A program made the translations under genes and the position numbers. The notes below the pieces were generated by a model that saw only the letters and a program-made list of their open reading frames with translations, made no database searches and was not told the origin of the DNA. 64,000 nt of DNA, from NCBI RefSeq assembly GCF_024166365.1, contig NC_064835.1:61670607-61734606 (forward strand). Reading direction: 5' to 3'. The DNA is from Elephas maximus indicus. Lineage: Eukaryota > Chordata > Mammalia > Proboscidea > Elephantidae. Shown one piece after another: positions 46,301 to 57,197 of the stretch. Position 1 is the first letter of the stretch. Each line of letters starts with the position of its first letter.

Positions 46301-49300
46301 CGGCAAAGGAGCAGGTGTTCATGGGGGCAACTAGCCACACATCCCATTTCTTCCTCCTGTTCCTAACTCCCCTTCCTCTCTTGCTCCAGGTGAATAGAGA
46401 TCAATTGTTGTGCTTCAGGTGGCCGCTTGCAAGCTTTTAAAATCCCAGGCACTACACAGCTAACTAGGAGGTAGAACAGAAGCTCTAAACACATTATAAG
46501 GCCAATTAACTGGAATGTCTCATGACACTATGACCTTGAACCTCCAAACCAAGGAACTAAATCCCATGAGGTATTTGGTTGGACGTAAGCAGCCTCAGCA
46601 GCTACTCTTTTTGTTGTTGTTGTTACAAATATGTCATCACACAACTTTTGCCAGTGTGACTTATTTACAGGTATATAACTTACTGACAGCAGTTACATTA
46701 ATTGGGTGTGCAGTCCTACCTTTAATCAGTGGTGTTTTTCCATCACCGTAAACCTCAACTAAGTACTCTGTAAGCAATAACCCCACCTTTTCCTCTCTCT
46801 CCCACTGATCGTAACCACTAAAAACTTTGGTCTCTATGCATTTGCCTTTTTTGTCTTTTTATGTAAGTGAGATCATATAATATTTGTCCTTCTGCGATTG
46901 ACTTATTTCCCTCAGCATAATGTCTTCAAGCACCACCCGTATTGTAGCATGTATCGAGTTCATTTCTCTTGCTGACTGAGTAGTACTCAGTTGTGTGTAT
47001 GTATGTACCACATTTTGTTTATTGGTTCATTTGTTGATGGGCAGTTAGGTTGCTTCTACCTTCCAGCTATTAAATAGTGAATGGTGCTGCAATGCGCATT
47101 GCTATACAAGTGTCTGTTTGAGTCTCTGCTTTCAAGTCTTTTGGGTATATACCCAGGAGTGGAATTGCTGGGTCAAATGGTAGTTCTATTTTTAGTTGTT
47201 TTTTTTTTTTTTTTTTTGAGGAACCACCACAGTGTGTATTGACTGTTCCATTTGCATTCCTACCAGCATGGCTAAAGGTTCCAGCTTTCCCACATCCTCA
47301 CTAATATTTGTTATTTTCCTTTTTTTAATCTTAGCCATCCTAACGGGAGTGAAATGGTATCTCACTGTGGTTGATTTGCGTCTCTGGTGGGTAATGATGT
47401 TGAGCGTTTTTCATGTGTTCGGTGGCCATTTGAATGTCATCTTCGGTGAATGTCTATATAAGACCTTTCCCCATTTTATGATTGGGTTACTTGTCTTGTT
47501 GTTAAGATGTCGAAGATTTATAGGTATTTTTGTAATTAGATTCTTATTGTGGATGCCTGGTTTCCAAAGATACTCTCCTAGTCGGTAACTTGTCTTTTCA
47601 CTTTTTGGTAAAGTCTTTCGATGAACATAAGTTTTTAATTTTTATGAGGTCCCGTTTTGTCTTTTGCTGTTTATGCTTTTGTTAGATAATCCACTGTTAA
47701 AAGCTAGGCCTGACAGTGTTGCCCCTGCATTTTCTTCTAAGAATTCTATGGTTTCAGTTTTCACATTTAGGTCCTTAATCCATTTCGAATTTGTTTTTAT
47801 GTATGGTGTGAGACATGCTTCCTATTCATTTTTCTGCATGTGGAAATCAGTTTTCCCACCATCCATTTTTATTACAAAAACTTTCTTAAATCAGGAATGG
47901 TTGGAGTTTTAGCAGATACTTTTCTATTATCTGTTGATGACCTAAGATTTTCTTTTTCCTTTTTTTTTTAAGTTTTCTACTGAAAGATATTTTTTATTTG
48001 CTGATTTTTTTTTTTAATTGTACTTTAGATGAAGGTTTACAGAAAAAGTAGCTTGTCATTAAACAGTGTACATATTGTTTTATGACATAATGGTTAACAA
48101 CTCCCATGACATGTCAACCCTCTCCCTTCTCAACCTTGGGTTCCCTATTACCAGCTTTCCGGTCCCCTCCTGCCTTCTAGGCCTTGCCCCTGGGCTGGTG
48201 TGCCCTGTTAATCTTGTTTTGTTTTATGGGCCTGTCTAATCTTTGGCTGAAGGGTGAATCTCAGGAGTGACTTCAGTACTGAGCGAAAAGGGAGTCGGGG
48301 GGCCATCCTCTCAGGGTTTCTCCAGTCTGTGTCAGGCCAATAAGGCCAGTAAGTCTGGTCTTTTTTTATGAGTTAGAATTTTGTTGTACATTTTTCCCCA
48401 GCTCTGTCCAGGGCCCTCTGTTGTGATCCTTGACAGAGCAGTCATTGGTGGTAGCCAGGCATCATCTAGTTGTACTGGATATTTGTTAATGTTTTAAGAT
48501 TTTGGCATCAGTATTTATGGATGATAACGGTCTTTGTCATTTTAAAGGTATCTTTATTGTTAGAGTCTTCTTTGCAATCTAATTAAAGGCTCTTTCAGGA
48601 GAAAAATTAGATTGTTGTTTGGTCCATGTATTGTTAGTCACCTTTTTCATTATATTATTAAAGCTTTTATTTCCTTTCTCACAGACCCTTTATTGTATGT
48701 TGACTGTACTTGAATTTTCCATATTACATTCAGCTTGGAAGGTACTTCAGTTAAAACAAAGTACTTATTATTTCTTTACTCATCTAACCCATTGCCGTTG
48801 AGCTAATTCCAACTCATAGCAACCCTATAGGATGGAGCACAGTTGCCCCATAGAGTTTCCAAGCAGCGGCTGGTAGATTCGAACTGCCGACCTTTGGTTA
48901 GCAGCCAAGCTCTTAACCACCGCACCAGCCTTTTATGGAAGATAGAGGATACTTTTGACGTTATCTTCTCAGCTTCCTGTTCCTCAGTAATTGATTCTAA
49001 TGTTCTGGAATCCTTTCCCTATCATTTAGCTACTAAACACATCTTTCTTCTCCCAACTATTGTTGTTAGACAGAACTCTTCATTTTTAGTTGTTTTACTG
49101 ATAACGTTCAGGTTTTTACTTTTCCTTTTACTAGCAAGATGCCAATTTGTTATGTGTGTGTGTGTATTTACATATGTGTGTGTGTATGTATATATATATA
49201 TTTTTTTAACTTAAAAATCCATTTCTGACTTAAGAAGCCTTTAAAGGTTGTTTTCTGCCTTTGAGTGAGAACCTAGTTGGACAAATGCTACTTGGAGCAA

Positions 49301-52300
49301 ATGCTCAGTTGTTTCCGGTTACGTGTTTTTGGATGACCTGGTTCCTAATGTAACACCTTTTTCTGCATGGGCGTCAGGAGGAATCTTTCTCCTTTGTTTG
49401 AATTTTAATTATAGTTTATTTCAGAGGAAATATTTGTTAATGTCATCTGTGACTCGGTGAGCACTCTAGTTTCAGTTCTAGCTTAAAACAATAAATTCTG
49501 GACATTTTCTTTTTTACTCTTCTGCATAGTTTTTTGTTCTGTTTTCTTCAGTAATTCCTGTGCACAATCTGAATTTCCTTGTTCTGTTTTCTAGATCCAT
49601 CACCTTTTTTTCCCTCTCTCAAAGCAGCATCTTTGTGTTAACAAAAACTAAATTTATCATCTTTTATTTTCTGTTTCATAGATTCATTTTTTAGTTTAAT
49701 CCCCATCTGCCGTTTTTAAGCAAATTGAAATGTCTGGTTTTATCTCTTTAGGAATAGATTTCAGCCAGTGTGTAGATCCCTGTGATTTCTGTGGAAGACT
49801 TCTGAGGTTTAACTGTAGTTTTTGTTTTTTGCTATTGTTAGAGTTTTTTGTTTTTCTTCTGTGTTGTGGAAGTTCTTCAGTGAATTTCATTGTGTTCTTT
49901 ATCTTTCCTTTACATTGTTATTACGTACACTGCTTCTTTGATGATTTTATGGCTTTTTAATAGTATTCTGTTCCGTATCAGTGGAGTGGGTGGTATAAAC
50001 TGTGAATGGACTTGGCTAATCAGAAGGTTGGAGGTTCACGTCCATGCAGAGGTGCCTCAGAAGAAAGGTCTAGCAATCTCCTTCTGAAAAATCAGCCATC
50101 GAAAACCCTCTGGGGTTGCCATGGGTCAGAGTTGACTCAACTGCAACTGGTAATTACTATCAGTAGCAAAGAAATTCCTGGCATCGGTTCTCCCATAATG
50201 TCATTTATATTCTTAACATGAATGTAAAGACAAATTTAATAAAACTACATATAACTAACTCATAGAAGTATTAATGATAATTTTCCTGCACAATTTTTGG
50301 TATTTATTAAATTCTCTAAGTTTTAACTCAGAATTGAATATAAGATTAGCTACTTCATCCCTTCCAATTTTTAACAAAAAGCACCAATACTCAGAATTCT
50401 TAAATGGACACATTCTTAGTTATGTGATGTGATGGGATGATGTGGTAGGGTGCCTCTTTGTGGAATAGATGCTTATTTGAAAAGTTACATTTAGAATGAA
50501 GTACTAAAACCAATACACTAAGAAGAGAAAAGAATTTCCTGCATATTGGGTGATATTTTCTCACTGACCTCCAGTCTAAGATCAAAGAAAGATTTCCCTT
50601 GGAAAAATATTGAATGTCTTACGTGTAACACTTATGGTGTACTCCTGTGTTGGATGTTGCATTAGGCGCCAAGGCATAACAATACAGGCAGTCCCCAGGT
50701 TACAAACATGCAACTTACGTACAGGTCGTAGTTATGAACCAGCCCCTGTAAAACCTATTAAAAATTTGAAGTATTTCTAGTAGTTGTAATAACAAACAAG
50801 TGCTACCTTGTGATGTACATCAAAACATCATTATCATTACCATATTATTATGTTAAAGATGTTTAAGTGTATCTAAAGGTGTTTCTTTAATTCCTTTATG
50901 CATATAAAGGTATATGAAGACAAACATTTGACTAACTTCTCTTAGATATGAACCGTACCTAAGTGTTCAGAGTTACGTACAAATTCAATTTAAAGATCGA
51001 TTTAGGAATGGAACTTATTCATAATCTGGGGATTGCCTGTAATCATTTTAGTAATGCAGACCCTTGAAAGTCACATAGTTCAAGAACAATGATGATGTGT
51101 TCATAATATTTGGTATGCTACAAATTATAAGTTAGGTTGCTTTCCTTCAAAGAGATAGTAAAGCAATTAACATAAGTGATAAATTAGGGTGTGAGTTTTT
51201 CCATATTCTGAGATTTACTGCAGAGTTCTTTTCAGTGGTAAATTTAATTTTTAAAATTCCAAACAATCTGAGCAACCTCTTCCCCCAACACACACACACA
51301 TAAACACACACAAACACACGAGTATTTACATTTTTTAAATGAGTTGGCCATCCTGGCCTTCGCTTTCTGGAACAAACCTGGATTAAAAGATGTTGGGAAC
51401 CTGGTACAGCACTTGAATAAAGTGTTAGCAATGTAAATTACTCTATATTATCAAATCGAAGATGCCACTGATTGTAAATAACAACTTTTTTTTGTAAACA
51501 CTAAGAAAAAGTAACTGTGCCTGTTAAACTATTACTTGACATCGATTTTAAAAATACCTCCTTGAAGATAGGTCCTGATTTTAGAAATGTGAAAATGTCT
51601 GCATCTTAAAATTGATAAAATAGGATGAAAACAGTTTATGACGAAAGTGTAGACATAGAACAGTTTGGCCACTGCTCCTAGCCTGAGCCTTCCTCGGTAT
51701 AGTCTGTCTTCCCTTGCTCTGTGATTTCTTCCTCCTCCTTAGCAGAGGACAGAAGTTCTTGTGCTGAGGGTCTGAGAATAGATTTTGTTTTATTGGCTTT
51801 TCTCTCCCTTACCAACCATGACTTTGCCAGCTACAGTTTTGAGACCGCACCCTTTTATAGTTGTATATCAAAGTATTTAAAATTTATTTATATATTTATT
51901 TATTTCTACTCAAGATTCACTTTACTTAAAAGGAAACATGATAATTATTTCCTCCTTTAGGGTTTACCGGATGGTGAAGGGAAAAGATCTGTTTATAGTC
52001 TGTATTTTCAATACGTAAATAGAAGACCCAGCCCAGGAAAACCTGCCCCTAAGTTCCAGAGTAATGTTGGAAAAGGCAAGGTAGCTGAGACTTGGGGGAG
52101 AAAAAAAAGCACAAAAAATGAGCTTGCAAGAACAAAATATACTAAATTTCAAGCTATTACGGACTGGCTAGGGAGTTTTTTTTTTTTTAAGAGGAATGTC
52201 TTAGCCTTCGTTTTCTGAAAGATTGAAGGCAAAAAAGTATTTCAAGAGTAGTATAACCTACTAGAATGGGCCCTTAAGGCCAATCCAGGTTATTTTGGAA

Positions 52301-54869
52301 GCAGATGCCTTCTAACTCATTGGTTTACTGCAGTCGCGCCAGTTTCGTTCTCTTTCTCCTGTTCCCATTTTCTAAGAGACTTCAATCTCCTCAACCAAAT
52401 CCCTCAGGGATGTAACCAGTCACATCTCCACCGATAACCAAACCCTCCCCCAGTTCTTTTCTAAGGAGGTGCTGATTTTGAGGGCAGGTGCCCTCTTTCC
52501 GTTTTCAGGAAGCTTACCCTCTTCCTGTTGTTGTGCCGTTGATTTTAGACTCATAGCAGTCGCATGTGACAGAGTAGAACTGCCCCACAGAGTGTTCTAG
52601 GCTGTGATCTTTTACAGAAGCAGATCACAAAATGAAAATAGCACTTTAAAAAAATAAAAATTTGAGGACTCCTACTTTAAGAAAGAAAACTCTGGCTTTC
52701 CGGTGTAGTTCAGAAGATAAAATAACTTACTTGTGGACAGTGTGACGACTTCAGGTTACCCGGCATTGTCTTTTGCCATGGGAGAGTTTCCAGTGTGGAG
52801 TGAGTATGGGCATGTGCACACACAACATATGTGTAATTTTTTTTTTTTAAAAGGTTATAAATTACAAAAAGTAAAAGTTTTTATTTATGTTCAAAATATT
52901 CTTGTTGCATTTAATCTTAAAAAGAAACTCTCCAATAGTAAAAAAACTAAATTAAGTTCATTCATGTTTAAGTTTTTTTTCCCCGTGCCTTTTAAAAAAG
53001 TATAATAAGAAAATAGGCTTCTGTGTATCTGTGAATCTGTGTGTGTTTTGAGGTTGCTGCTAATGGCAGTGTCTAAGCTTCCTGCAGTTCAATTAAAGAC
53101 TACTCTGTGCATGTTTGATTACAGGTGTCCCGTTTCCCAAAAACTTCATGTCTGTGGCAAAGACTATCCTAAAGCGTTTGTTCAGGGTTTACGCCCATAT
53201 TTATCATCAGCACTTTGATTCTGTGATGCAGCTGCAAGAGGAGGCCCACCTCAACACCTCTTTTAAGCACTTTATTTTCTTTGTTCAGGTAAGTGGAACC
53301 ATGGGGACTTCTGCATCTTCTTAGTTGGACTTACTTGGAATGGTAACTTTAATAAAGTCATAAAGATCAGTGTGTCTTATTTCTAGATGTACAGCTAAGT
53401 ACACACGGGGTTCTCGCTTCTTTGTTCTTTCTTTACTGTTTACTTCATTGGTGTTCATAGCAGCAGAGAAAGGCATCATCTCCATTTTGATCCTTCTGCC
53501 TCTGGCTCCTCCGTGTCCCTGGTTAGGATATGTCATTGAGGGATGCGGCCTGTTGCCTTATGGACTCTTTAGTTAGAATTAGACTTTGTTGTTATTATTT
53601 TTGTGGTTAATATATAGGTAACAACATTGGTCATTTCTATAATCTTTCCGTGTACGTTAACGTACGTGTGACATTTTGTCCATCATGTTGTTCAACCATT
53701 ACCATTGACCGTTCCCAAATTTTTCCATCACCCTTAACAGAAGCTTAGTATCCCCTAAGCATTGTGTCTTCCATTCCCCCTCCCTTCACCTGTCCCTGGT
53801 AACCACTAATAAATTTTGATCTCTGTACACTTGCCTATTCTAGATACTTCCTATCTCTGGTGGTGCAGTGGTTAAACACTTGGCCGCTAAACAAAAGGTC
53901 AGCAGTTTGAGCCCACCGGCCGCTCCATGGGAGAAAGATGCGGCAGTCTGCTTCTGCCAAGATTTACAGCCTTGGAAACCCTACGGGGCAGTTCTACTCT
54001 GTCCTGTAGGGTCGCTATGAGTTGGAATAGTCTCAGCAGCAATGGGGATCATAAAATATCCTTTTGTGACTGACTGACTTCACTGAGCATAAGGTTTTCA
54101 AGGTCTGTCCGTGCTGTAGCATGGATCAGGACTTCGTTTCTCATTACAGCTGAGTTATTAGAATTGGAACTTTTGAAAATAAAAATAATTCACATTGTTT
54201 GAAAAGGAAACCAGAGAATTAGTACTCTCTTAGCCTAACTTCAGAGAGATACAGTTCTTTGTATGTATCTAAAACATAAATGTCTGTTTTATAGTGGAAG
54301 AAACCTGATAGCTTTGTAATATTCTATTTACTTGTGTTAACCCTTACATAGTTGTTTTATATACCACACAAAGGAGAACATACTATGCTTTCCCCTGTCT
54401 TCTTTCTGAAATTGCTAAATTGTGTATGTTTACATTTTTTGTGTGTGTGTGTGCGTATTAATTAAAGTAAAAGGTCCACTGCCCCAGAAGTGGCAACTAT
54501 CAAAGGTTCAGTGTGTGGTTTCCAGATAATTTCTGTGCATATTTTAACATACATATAATTTTGATTTTACACAGTGAGGATTATACTGATACGTACAGTT
54601 GATTAACTAATAAGTCCCCTATGTTTTTAAAAGGGGAATAAAGGTCCTTTTTTAAAATGTTCACAGAGATCATGTCATCATTCTTTTAGATTTCAGAAAA
54701 CCAAGTTTGGGAACCCTTCTCCAAATGACATTTAAAGAGTTTTAATCTTTAGATCTATTTTTAAGTTTCCTTTTTCTTTTTCTTACTTTAGGAGTTTAAT
54801 CTGATTGATAGGCGTGAGTTGGCACCTCTTCAGGAGTTAATTGAGAAGCTTGGATCAAAAGACAGATAA
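28344..54869 (+). CDS. MOB1A: MOB1A, MOB kinase activator 1A (complete, six coding exons)
   Basis: Family knowledge: MOB1 is a cytoplasmic adaptor of the Hippo pathway. Once phosphorylated by MST1/2 it binds and activates LATS and NDR kinases, restraining YAP/TAZ and supporting mitotic exit. Seen: exons 28344-28357, 32959-33125, 42652-42745, 44374-44507, 53125-53288 and 54792-54869 join in frame to 651 bases, giving 216 residues and a TAA stop, the human length. MST sites Thr12 (SSKTFKPKK) and Thr35 (HAEATLGSG) are kept, as are zinc ligands Cys79, Cys84, His161 and His166. One change stands out: residue 85, just after Cys84, is Ser (TCA) where human has Pro. MOB1B is excluded by FSSRSS rather than FGSRSS at residues 5-10 and by the neighbouring MTHFD2. 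Confidence 0.97.
28825..28975 (+). repeat. MIR in MOB1A intron 1
   Basis: gcccccttactgacttagtg followed by actttggataagttaact fits sense MIR. Confidence 0.6.
29171..29288 (-). repeat. AfroSINE with internal deletion
   Basis: Lacks the B-box region (the ggtcggcagttcgaatcc equivalent); both ends present. Confidence 0.82.
29758..29929 (-). repeat. AfroSINE, short form
   Basis: Full copy with A-rich start on plus. Confidence 0.88.
30004..30070 (+). repeat. AfroSINE 3' fragment
   Basis: ggcgctactaggaaaccctg to cttgagtcggcatct. Confidence 0.65.
30462..30643 (-). repeat. AfroSINE, short form, with target duplication
   Basis: AAAGCCATCATA at 30462-30473 and 30632-30643 flanks a young-looking copy inside the L1. 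Confidence 0.92.
30838..31752 (-). mobile_element. Second L1 3' portion, antisense
   Basis: A T-run then cagagagttcccataatatt, ttgctgaataatactccttt and aacatttgtgtgcaggtttt match L1 3' sequence in reverse. A SINE lies at 31377-31588. Confidence 0.82.
31366..31599 (+). repeat. AfroSINE, long form, with target duplication
   Basis: TATGGATGTAC at 31366-31376 and 31589-31599 flanks the copy. Confidence 0.91.
31753..32275 (+). mobile_element. L1 ORF2 fragment, sense
   Basis: Contains degenerate ORF2 sequence (gatcactggaacagaata, tcatagacctaaatattaaa, acaccaaaagcatgatccat). Its orientation is opposite to the preceding L1. Confidence 0.82.
32349..32553 (-). repeat. AfroSINE, long form
   Basis: Long-form copy with gagcagattgccaag segment. 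Confidence 0.85.
32959..33125 (+). CDS. MOB1A: MOB1A coding exon 2
   Basis: This 167-base exon encodes [20 protein letters not shown] through [12 protein letters not shown], holding both MST phosphorylation threonines. The acceptor reads aacag followed directly by CAGCAG, so three AGs in tandem could serve. I chose the first because it gives the known FSSRSS sequence. The donor is ACA|gtaagt. Confidence 0.96.
33126..34130. other. MOB1A intron 2 start, mostly unassigned
   Basis: The 33600-33880 part looks like old L1 antisense (cttcaacaattaccaattca). No exon seen; the frame at 33874-34239 has no support. Confidence 0.4.
34133..34315 (+). mobile_element. hAT (MER5A-like) element
   Basis: ttagcacttcaaatgtggct, then tagccatatatggctagtgg and ctggacaggcagat, the layout of MER5A. 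Confidence 0.7.
34363..34545 (-). repeat. AfroSINE, short form
   Basis: Full copy; extra gtag in the head. Confidence 0.87.
34636..34973 (-). mobile_element. hAT-Charlie-like non-autonomous element
   Basis: aaattttctagcagccacat, taatgagatttttacattct and ctcagtagccatatgtgctt fit a MER5-related hAT element of about 340 bases. Confidence 0.6.
35377..35866 (-). mobile_element. 5'-truncated L1 inside a SINE
   Basis: L1 3' tail in reverse, with CTAGGCTGTAATCTT duplicated at 35362-35376 and 35867-35881. It is itself split by a SINE. Confidence 0.88.
35453..35631 (+). repeat. AfroSINE, short form, innermost insertion
   Basis: TGATTACAAG before and TGATTAGAAG after form a one-mismatch target duplication. 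Confidence 0.87.
36305..36617. mobile_element. Tigger-like DNA transposon
   Basis: Begins cacaggtagtccccgac and ends near agaagtacctgtaat; internal part is AT-rich. Related to the copies at 10455 and 50683 by its left end. Confidence 0.5.
36934..37155 (-). repeat. AfroSINE, long form, with target duplication
   Basis: TGCAAAGCTAAGT at 36934-36946 and 37143-37155 flanks the copy. Confidence 0.91.
37456..37630 (+). repeat. AfroSINE, short form, with target duplication
   Basis: GTCAAGAAA at 37456-37464 and 37622-37630 flanks the copy. Confidence 0.9.
37900..39075 (+). mobile_element. L1/HAL1-like 5' region with ORF1 remnant
   Basis: Frames at 38403-38612 and 38649-38849 encode a Glu/Lys-rich, coiled-coil-like ORF1 fragment (for example [14 protein letters not shown]) broken by stops. 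It lies in MOB1A intron 2 and is not a host gene. Confidence 0.65.
39080..39945. other. Unassigned MOB1A intron 2 sequence
   Basis: AT-rich; no exon or repeat recognised. Confidence 0.45.
39952..40187 (+). repeat. AfroSINE, long form, diverged
   Basis: Recognisable ctgaaaggttggcagtttga and cagccttgaaaacgctctgg, with a G-rich insertion before the tail. Confidence 0.7.
40228..40722 (+). mobile_element. hAT-Charlie-type DNA transposon
   Basis: cagtggttctcaaacctttt at one end mirrors ttttgaaaactgctgc at the other. The interior, such as aatgtctggcttaatggaag, matches a common mammalian Charlie element. Confidence 0.72.
40730..41425. other. Unassigned MOB1A intron 2 sequence
   Basis: The part around 40985-41215 (cctccacctcctttaggaag) looks like an eroded old LINE. 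No exon seen. Confidence 0.4.
41428..41663 (+). repeat. AfroSINE, long form, diverged, with target duplication
   Basis: ATATTCACCATTAA at 41428-41441 and ATATTCATCATTAA at 41650-41663 flank the copy. Confidence 0.85.
41735..42452 (+). mobile_element. L1 3'-UTR fragment, sense
   Basis: gatcttaaaagcttacaagc through gtttatgttaatggggcggg to a caacaacaaaaaatag end. It is a counterpart of the antisense tail at 46011-46500. It ends about 200 bases before exon 3. Confidence 0.78.
42652..42745 (+). CDS. MOB1A: MOB1A coding exon 3
   Basis: This 94-base exon encodes [18 protein letters not shown] through SAGPR, including zinc ligands Cys79 and Cys84. Codon 85 is TCA (Ser). The donor CG|gtacag is weak at +4 and +5 but is required to join ATATGAATAT of the next exon in frame (Arg92-Tyr93-Glu94). 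Confidence 0.94.
42774..42931 (-). repeat. AfroSINE, short form, just after exon 3
   Basis: The SINE begins only about 28 bases past the exon 3 donor. The complement gives the cagtggctaagagacagg-like head. Confidence 0.87.
43103..43250 (+). repeat. AfroSINE lacking the A-box
   Basis: gccccggtgg joins directly to ctgctaaccagaagg, deleting the A-box-like gcgcagtggttaag; ends in a long T-run. Confidence 0.83.
43275..44370. other. Unassigned MOB1A intron 3 sequence
   Basis: No repeat or exon recognised in this AT-rich stretch. Confidence 0.45.
44374..44507 (+). CDS. MOB1A: MOB1A coding exon 4
   Basis: This 134-base exon runs from acceptor tttctctctag to donor ATTG|gtgagt. It encodes [17 protein letters not shown] through DETLFPSKI. 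Confidence 0.96.
44585..46010 (-). mobile_element. Old L1 ORF2 region, antisense
   Basis: Complement of degenerate ORF2 (tctttctgatatgtgtactt, ctgactagtacttccagagc). The Phe/Leu/Ser-rich plus frames here are antisense artefacts. Confidence 0.7.
46011..47930 (-). mobile_element. L1 3' UTR and ORF2 end, antisense
   Basis: Starts with a T-run, passes the 3' UTR (cttgcaagcttttaaaatcc) and reaches ORF2 complement (ggagtggaattgctgggtca, ttgtctttatgttt-like). This continuity shows that the shared tails elsewhere in the window are L1. Confidence 0.85.
48008..48480 (-). mobile_element. L1 3'-UTR fragment, antisense
   Basis: T-run then aattgtactttagatgaagg, later gggcctgtctaatctttggc and ggtagccaggcatcatctag. 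Confidence 0.75.
48786..48931 (-). repeat. AfroSINE, short form
   Basis: attgccgttgagctaattcc to ttaaccaccgcacc. Confidence 0.86.
48935..49970. other. Unassigned MOB1A intron 4 sequence
   Basis: TG/TA microsatellite at 49153-49205. The T-rich 49490-49960 part may be old antisense L1. No exon. Confidence 0.4.
49977..50151 (+). repeat. AfroSINE, long form, diverged
   Basis: ctaatcagaaggttggaggt, tctagcaatctccttctgaa and gggtcagagttgactcaact. Confidence 0.72.
50683..51042. mobile_element. Tigger-like DNA transposon, non-autonomous
   Basis: TA then caggcagtccccaggttac; right end ctggggattgcctgta. Same family as 10455-10857. Confidence 0.65.
51045..52525. other. Unassigned MOB1A intron 4 sequence
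   Basis: No exon or clear repeat, apart from a CA-rich patch at 51290-51320. Confidence 0.45.
52527..52626 (-). repeat. AfroSINE 3' half, long form
   Basis: cagagtagaactgccccaca then agaagcagatcac; head missing. Confidence 0.75.
53125..53288 (+). CDS. MOB1A: MOB1A coding exon 5
   Basis: This 164-base exon runs from acceptor gattacag to donor CAG|gtaagt. It encodes [18 protein letters not shown] through [10 protein letters not shown], with zinc ligands His161 and His166 in the AHIYHQH segment. Confidence 0.96.
53583..54165 (-). mobile_element. L1 3'-region, antisense, with SINE inside
   Basis: gtaaccactaataaattttg and cactgagcataaggttttca match the antisense L1 at 46810-46930. Confidence 0.72.
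53853..54048 (+). repeat. AfroSINE, long form
   Basis: Long-form copy retaining gggagaaagatgcggcagtc. Confidence 0.88.
54792..54869 (+). CDS. MOB1A: MOB1A coding exon 6 with stop
   Basis: The acceptor ttactttag is followed by [25 protein letters not shown] and TAA at 54867-54869. Confidence 0.97.
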   Translation, partial: EFNLIDRRELAPLQELIEKLGSKDR

Positions 54870-54970
54870 ATGTTTCTTCTAGAACACAGCTACCTTCTCA
54901 CTTCATCTACTGCTAGACCTGTCTCATTGCGATCTCTAATAGAGTAGTAACACAAACTTTAAGAAAACAG

Positions 54971-54976
54971 AATAAA
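54971..54976 (+). terminator. MOB1A: Candidate proximal MOB1A polyadenylation signal
   Basis: AATAAA lies about 100 bases after the stop codon. If used it would give a transcript with almost no 3' UTR. Its use is uncertain. Confidence 0.3.
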
Positions 54977-57197
54977 AAGACACCCGTTGTCAATGTCTAC
55001 TGATAAAATTGTTCCAAAGGTAGGTTGGCCTGGTAGCTTCAGAGGGAGACCCTAAGGGCACAGCCAACTCTGATGTGCTCTATGACCACTCCTGTTACTG
55101 TCACAGTGTCACACTTGGTTGTGCTTTGTAATGACTAACCTGTAGTTTATTAGTTAATTCTTTTACTGAAGAAAATGATTCGTTCTTTTTCAGGTGGCAG
55201 CATAATGAATATTAAGAATTTCTACCAGTAATTTATTAACAAGTTCCCAGAACAAATTTCCTAACAACACAGTCAGATCAGTTTTATTCCGCTTCTGTTT
55301 TACAAATAGAAAAAAATTTTTTTTTTTTACGTTTCCTTAACATTTAGAACATTTGTGTCACTTTGGATAACCTTTTAGTTTCAGATTTGTATGCCAGTGT
55401 TTTTATAGGTAAGAGTATATATGTGTGTATTTTCACAAAATCTGTGATTGCAAGTTCAGTTGGTGTGGGAGCAGCCAAAGTTATTTCTGAAAGGACTTTA
55501 TTTTTTAGTCTTTAGTCATAAACCTATCTAAAATTGCTAGGAGTTCGTGTGTGTCGTAAATAATTTTGTTTAAGGCTTCTAAGGATGACGTTATAGATTT
55601 TTATTTTGAAATGACTTATTAAAATTAATGTCTAGCTTTTGGTTAAGAGAAGGAAAACTTCCAAAAAATTATGGTAAACTTAGGACTCACAGCCACTAGA
55701 TTCATTGATGTTGTTTTTCAAAAGCCTTCCAATTCCAGGTCAGTGAATGGAAGAAAGTACTAAGAGTACCTGAGTTATTTCGTTTTGACTTTCCTTTTTT
55801 TAGTCTATATGTTCTTATTGTGACTTGAGAGTTAGTTAAGAGTAGTGAAGAAATGCATGAACTTTGTCCCAATAAGGACAGCTGAGGGAAAACCACAATC
55901 AAAACCATGAAGGTGTACACATTTTATAACACAGCAAAAGGTTTTGTGTATTATCTTTGTGTGTGTGTTTAAAGGAGACGAAGTGGGAAAAATAAGTTAA
56001 AAAAAAAGTTAATTCCGTTCATATTAAAAGGATGGATTGAACCCCCATAGGGGTTGTATCCTGTTTTAATTTTTTTTGTAGCAAAACTTGAGTTTAATTT
56101 CTATTGGGATAAAAAGAATATTCCCCCCTTAATGAAGAAAATGCCTTTTTTTTTTAATCATCTGGGTCCTAGGATTTTGTAAGCCCTAGCTGGTTGTTTA
56201 AAATGTGTTGAGGAACAAGTACTGTATTTCTACACAAATAATGCTGCCTGCCTTCTGTGTTTGTTTGCCAGCCACCCCCTCCCCTCCTGAGGTATTTTCT
56301 TAGGCACGCTGTGCTATTTTTTTATTTTAAACAGCATCATGTGAAGGAGGATTGGAATAGCAGCCTTGTGAGGATTTCTTTGGGGTCAGGGGTAACTGGC
56401 TAACAGACATAGAAGGCACGCATTATTTATATAAAAATACGGTATGTTGGAAGACTTGCCAGATTGGCACATCTTTAAATTGATAGCGTTCAGCACTGTG
56501 GAGCTGTGATTTTTGCAGAATACCCACCAACCTCCTGATGGCCTTGATAAAAGTTAAATTTGATAGTAATTTTTTTTGGGGGGGGGGCTATTTATTTTTA
56601 CTGTTTCACTGGACTGTGAAGAAAAGAATTGTTTATAACCCCCATCTTTAGTAACTCCATTGCAATAAGTTCTTAACTGTATACAGAACTTTAAAGGAGA
56701 TAAAGCATTTCATCTAATTTAGGCTGGAAGCATACGTCATCGTTTGAGTGGGATAATCACTTACGAAAAAAGAGAAAGGCCCTGTGTACACATTCCGCAA
56801 CAATTGTTTGAAGCTTATCCAAAGGCCCCTGTCAGCCATTCTGTGTATTTATGTTGATTGGTTAGAAAAAAGAAAGCCAGTTTTTAGATGCCACCTAGAA
56901 TGTTACTCTCAACTTTACATTAAGCTTTGGTGGCTGTAATTTCCTGTGTCCGTAAGGAATGAACTTACGTTTCTCAACCCTAGGGTTGCACTTTCATCAT
57001 CATTTCTAATAATTCAAGTATTCACAAACAGAGGGGTTCTCATTTTTCCCCATTTTTCTTCAGTGATAGAAATCCTCCCTCTCTTTAAGCCCCAAAATGA
57101 ACCAAAGATGGTCACATCCTAGAACAGAAATAAAGGCAACTTACTAATGGGACATAAATCAAAAGTTTGTTGGTAAATTTGAGATTCAGAATCCCAC

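Noticed and set aside
47232-47912. Plus-strand frames rich in Phe, Leu and Ser
   Set aside because: They are the antisense of an L1 ORF2 remnant.
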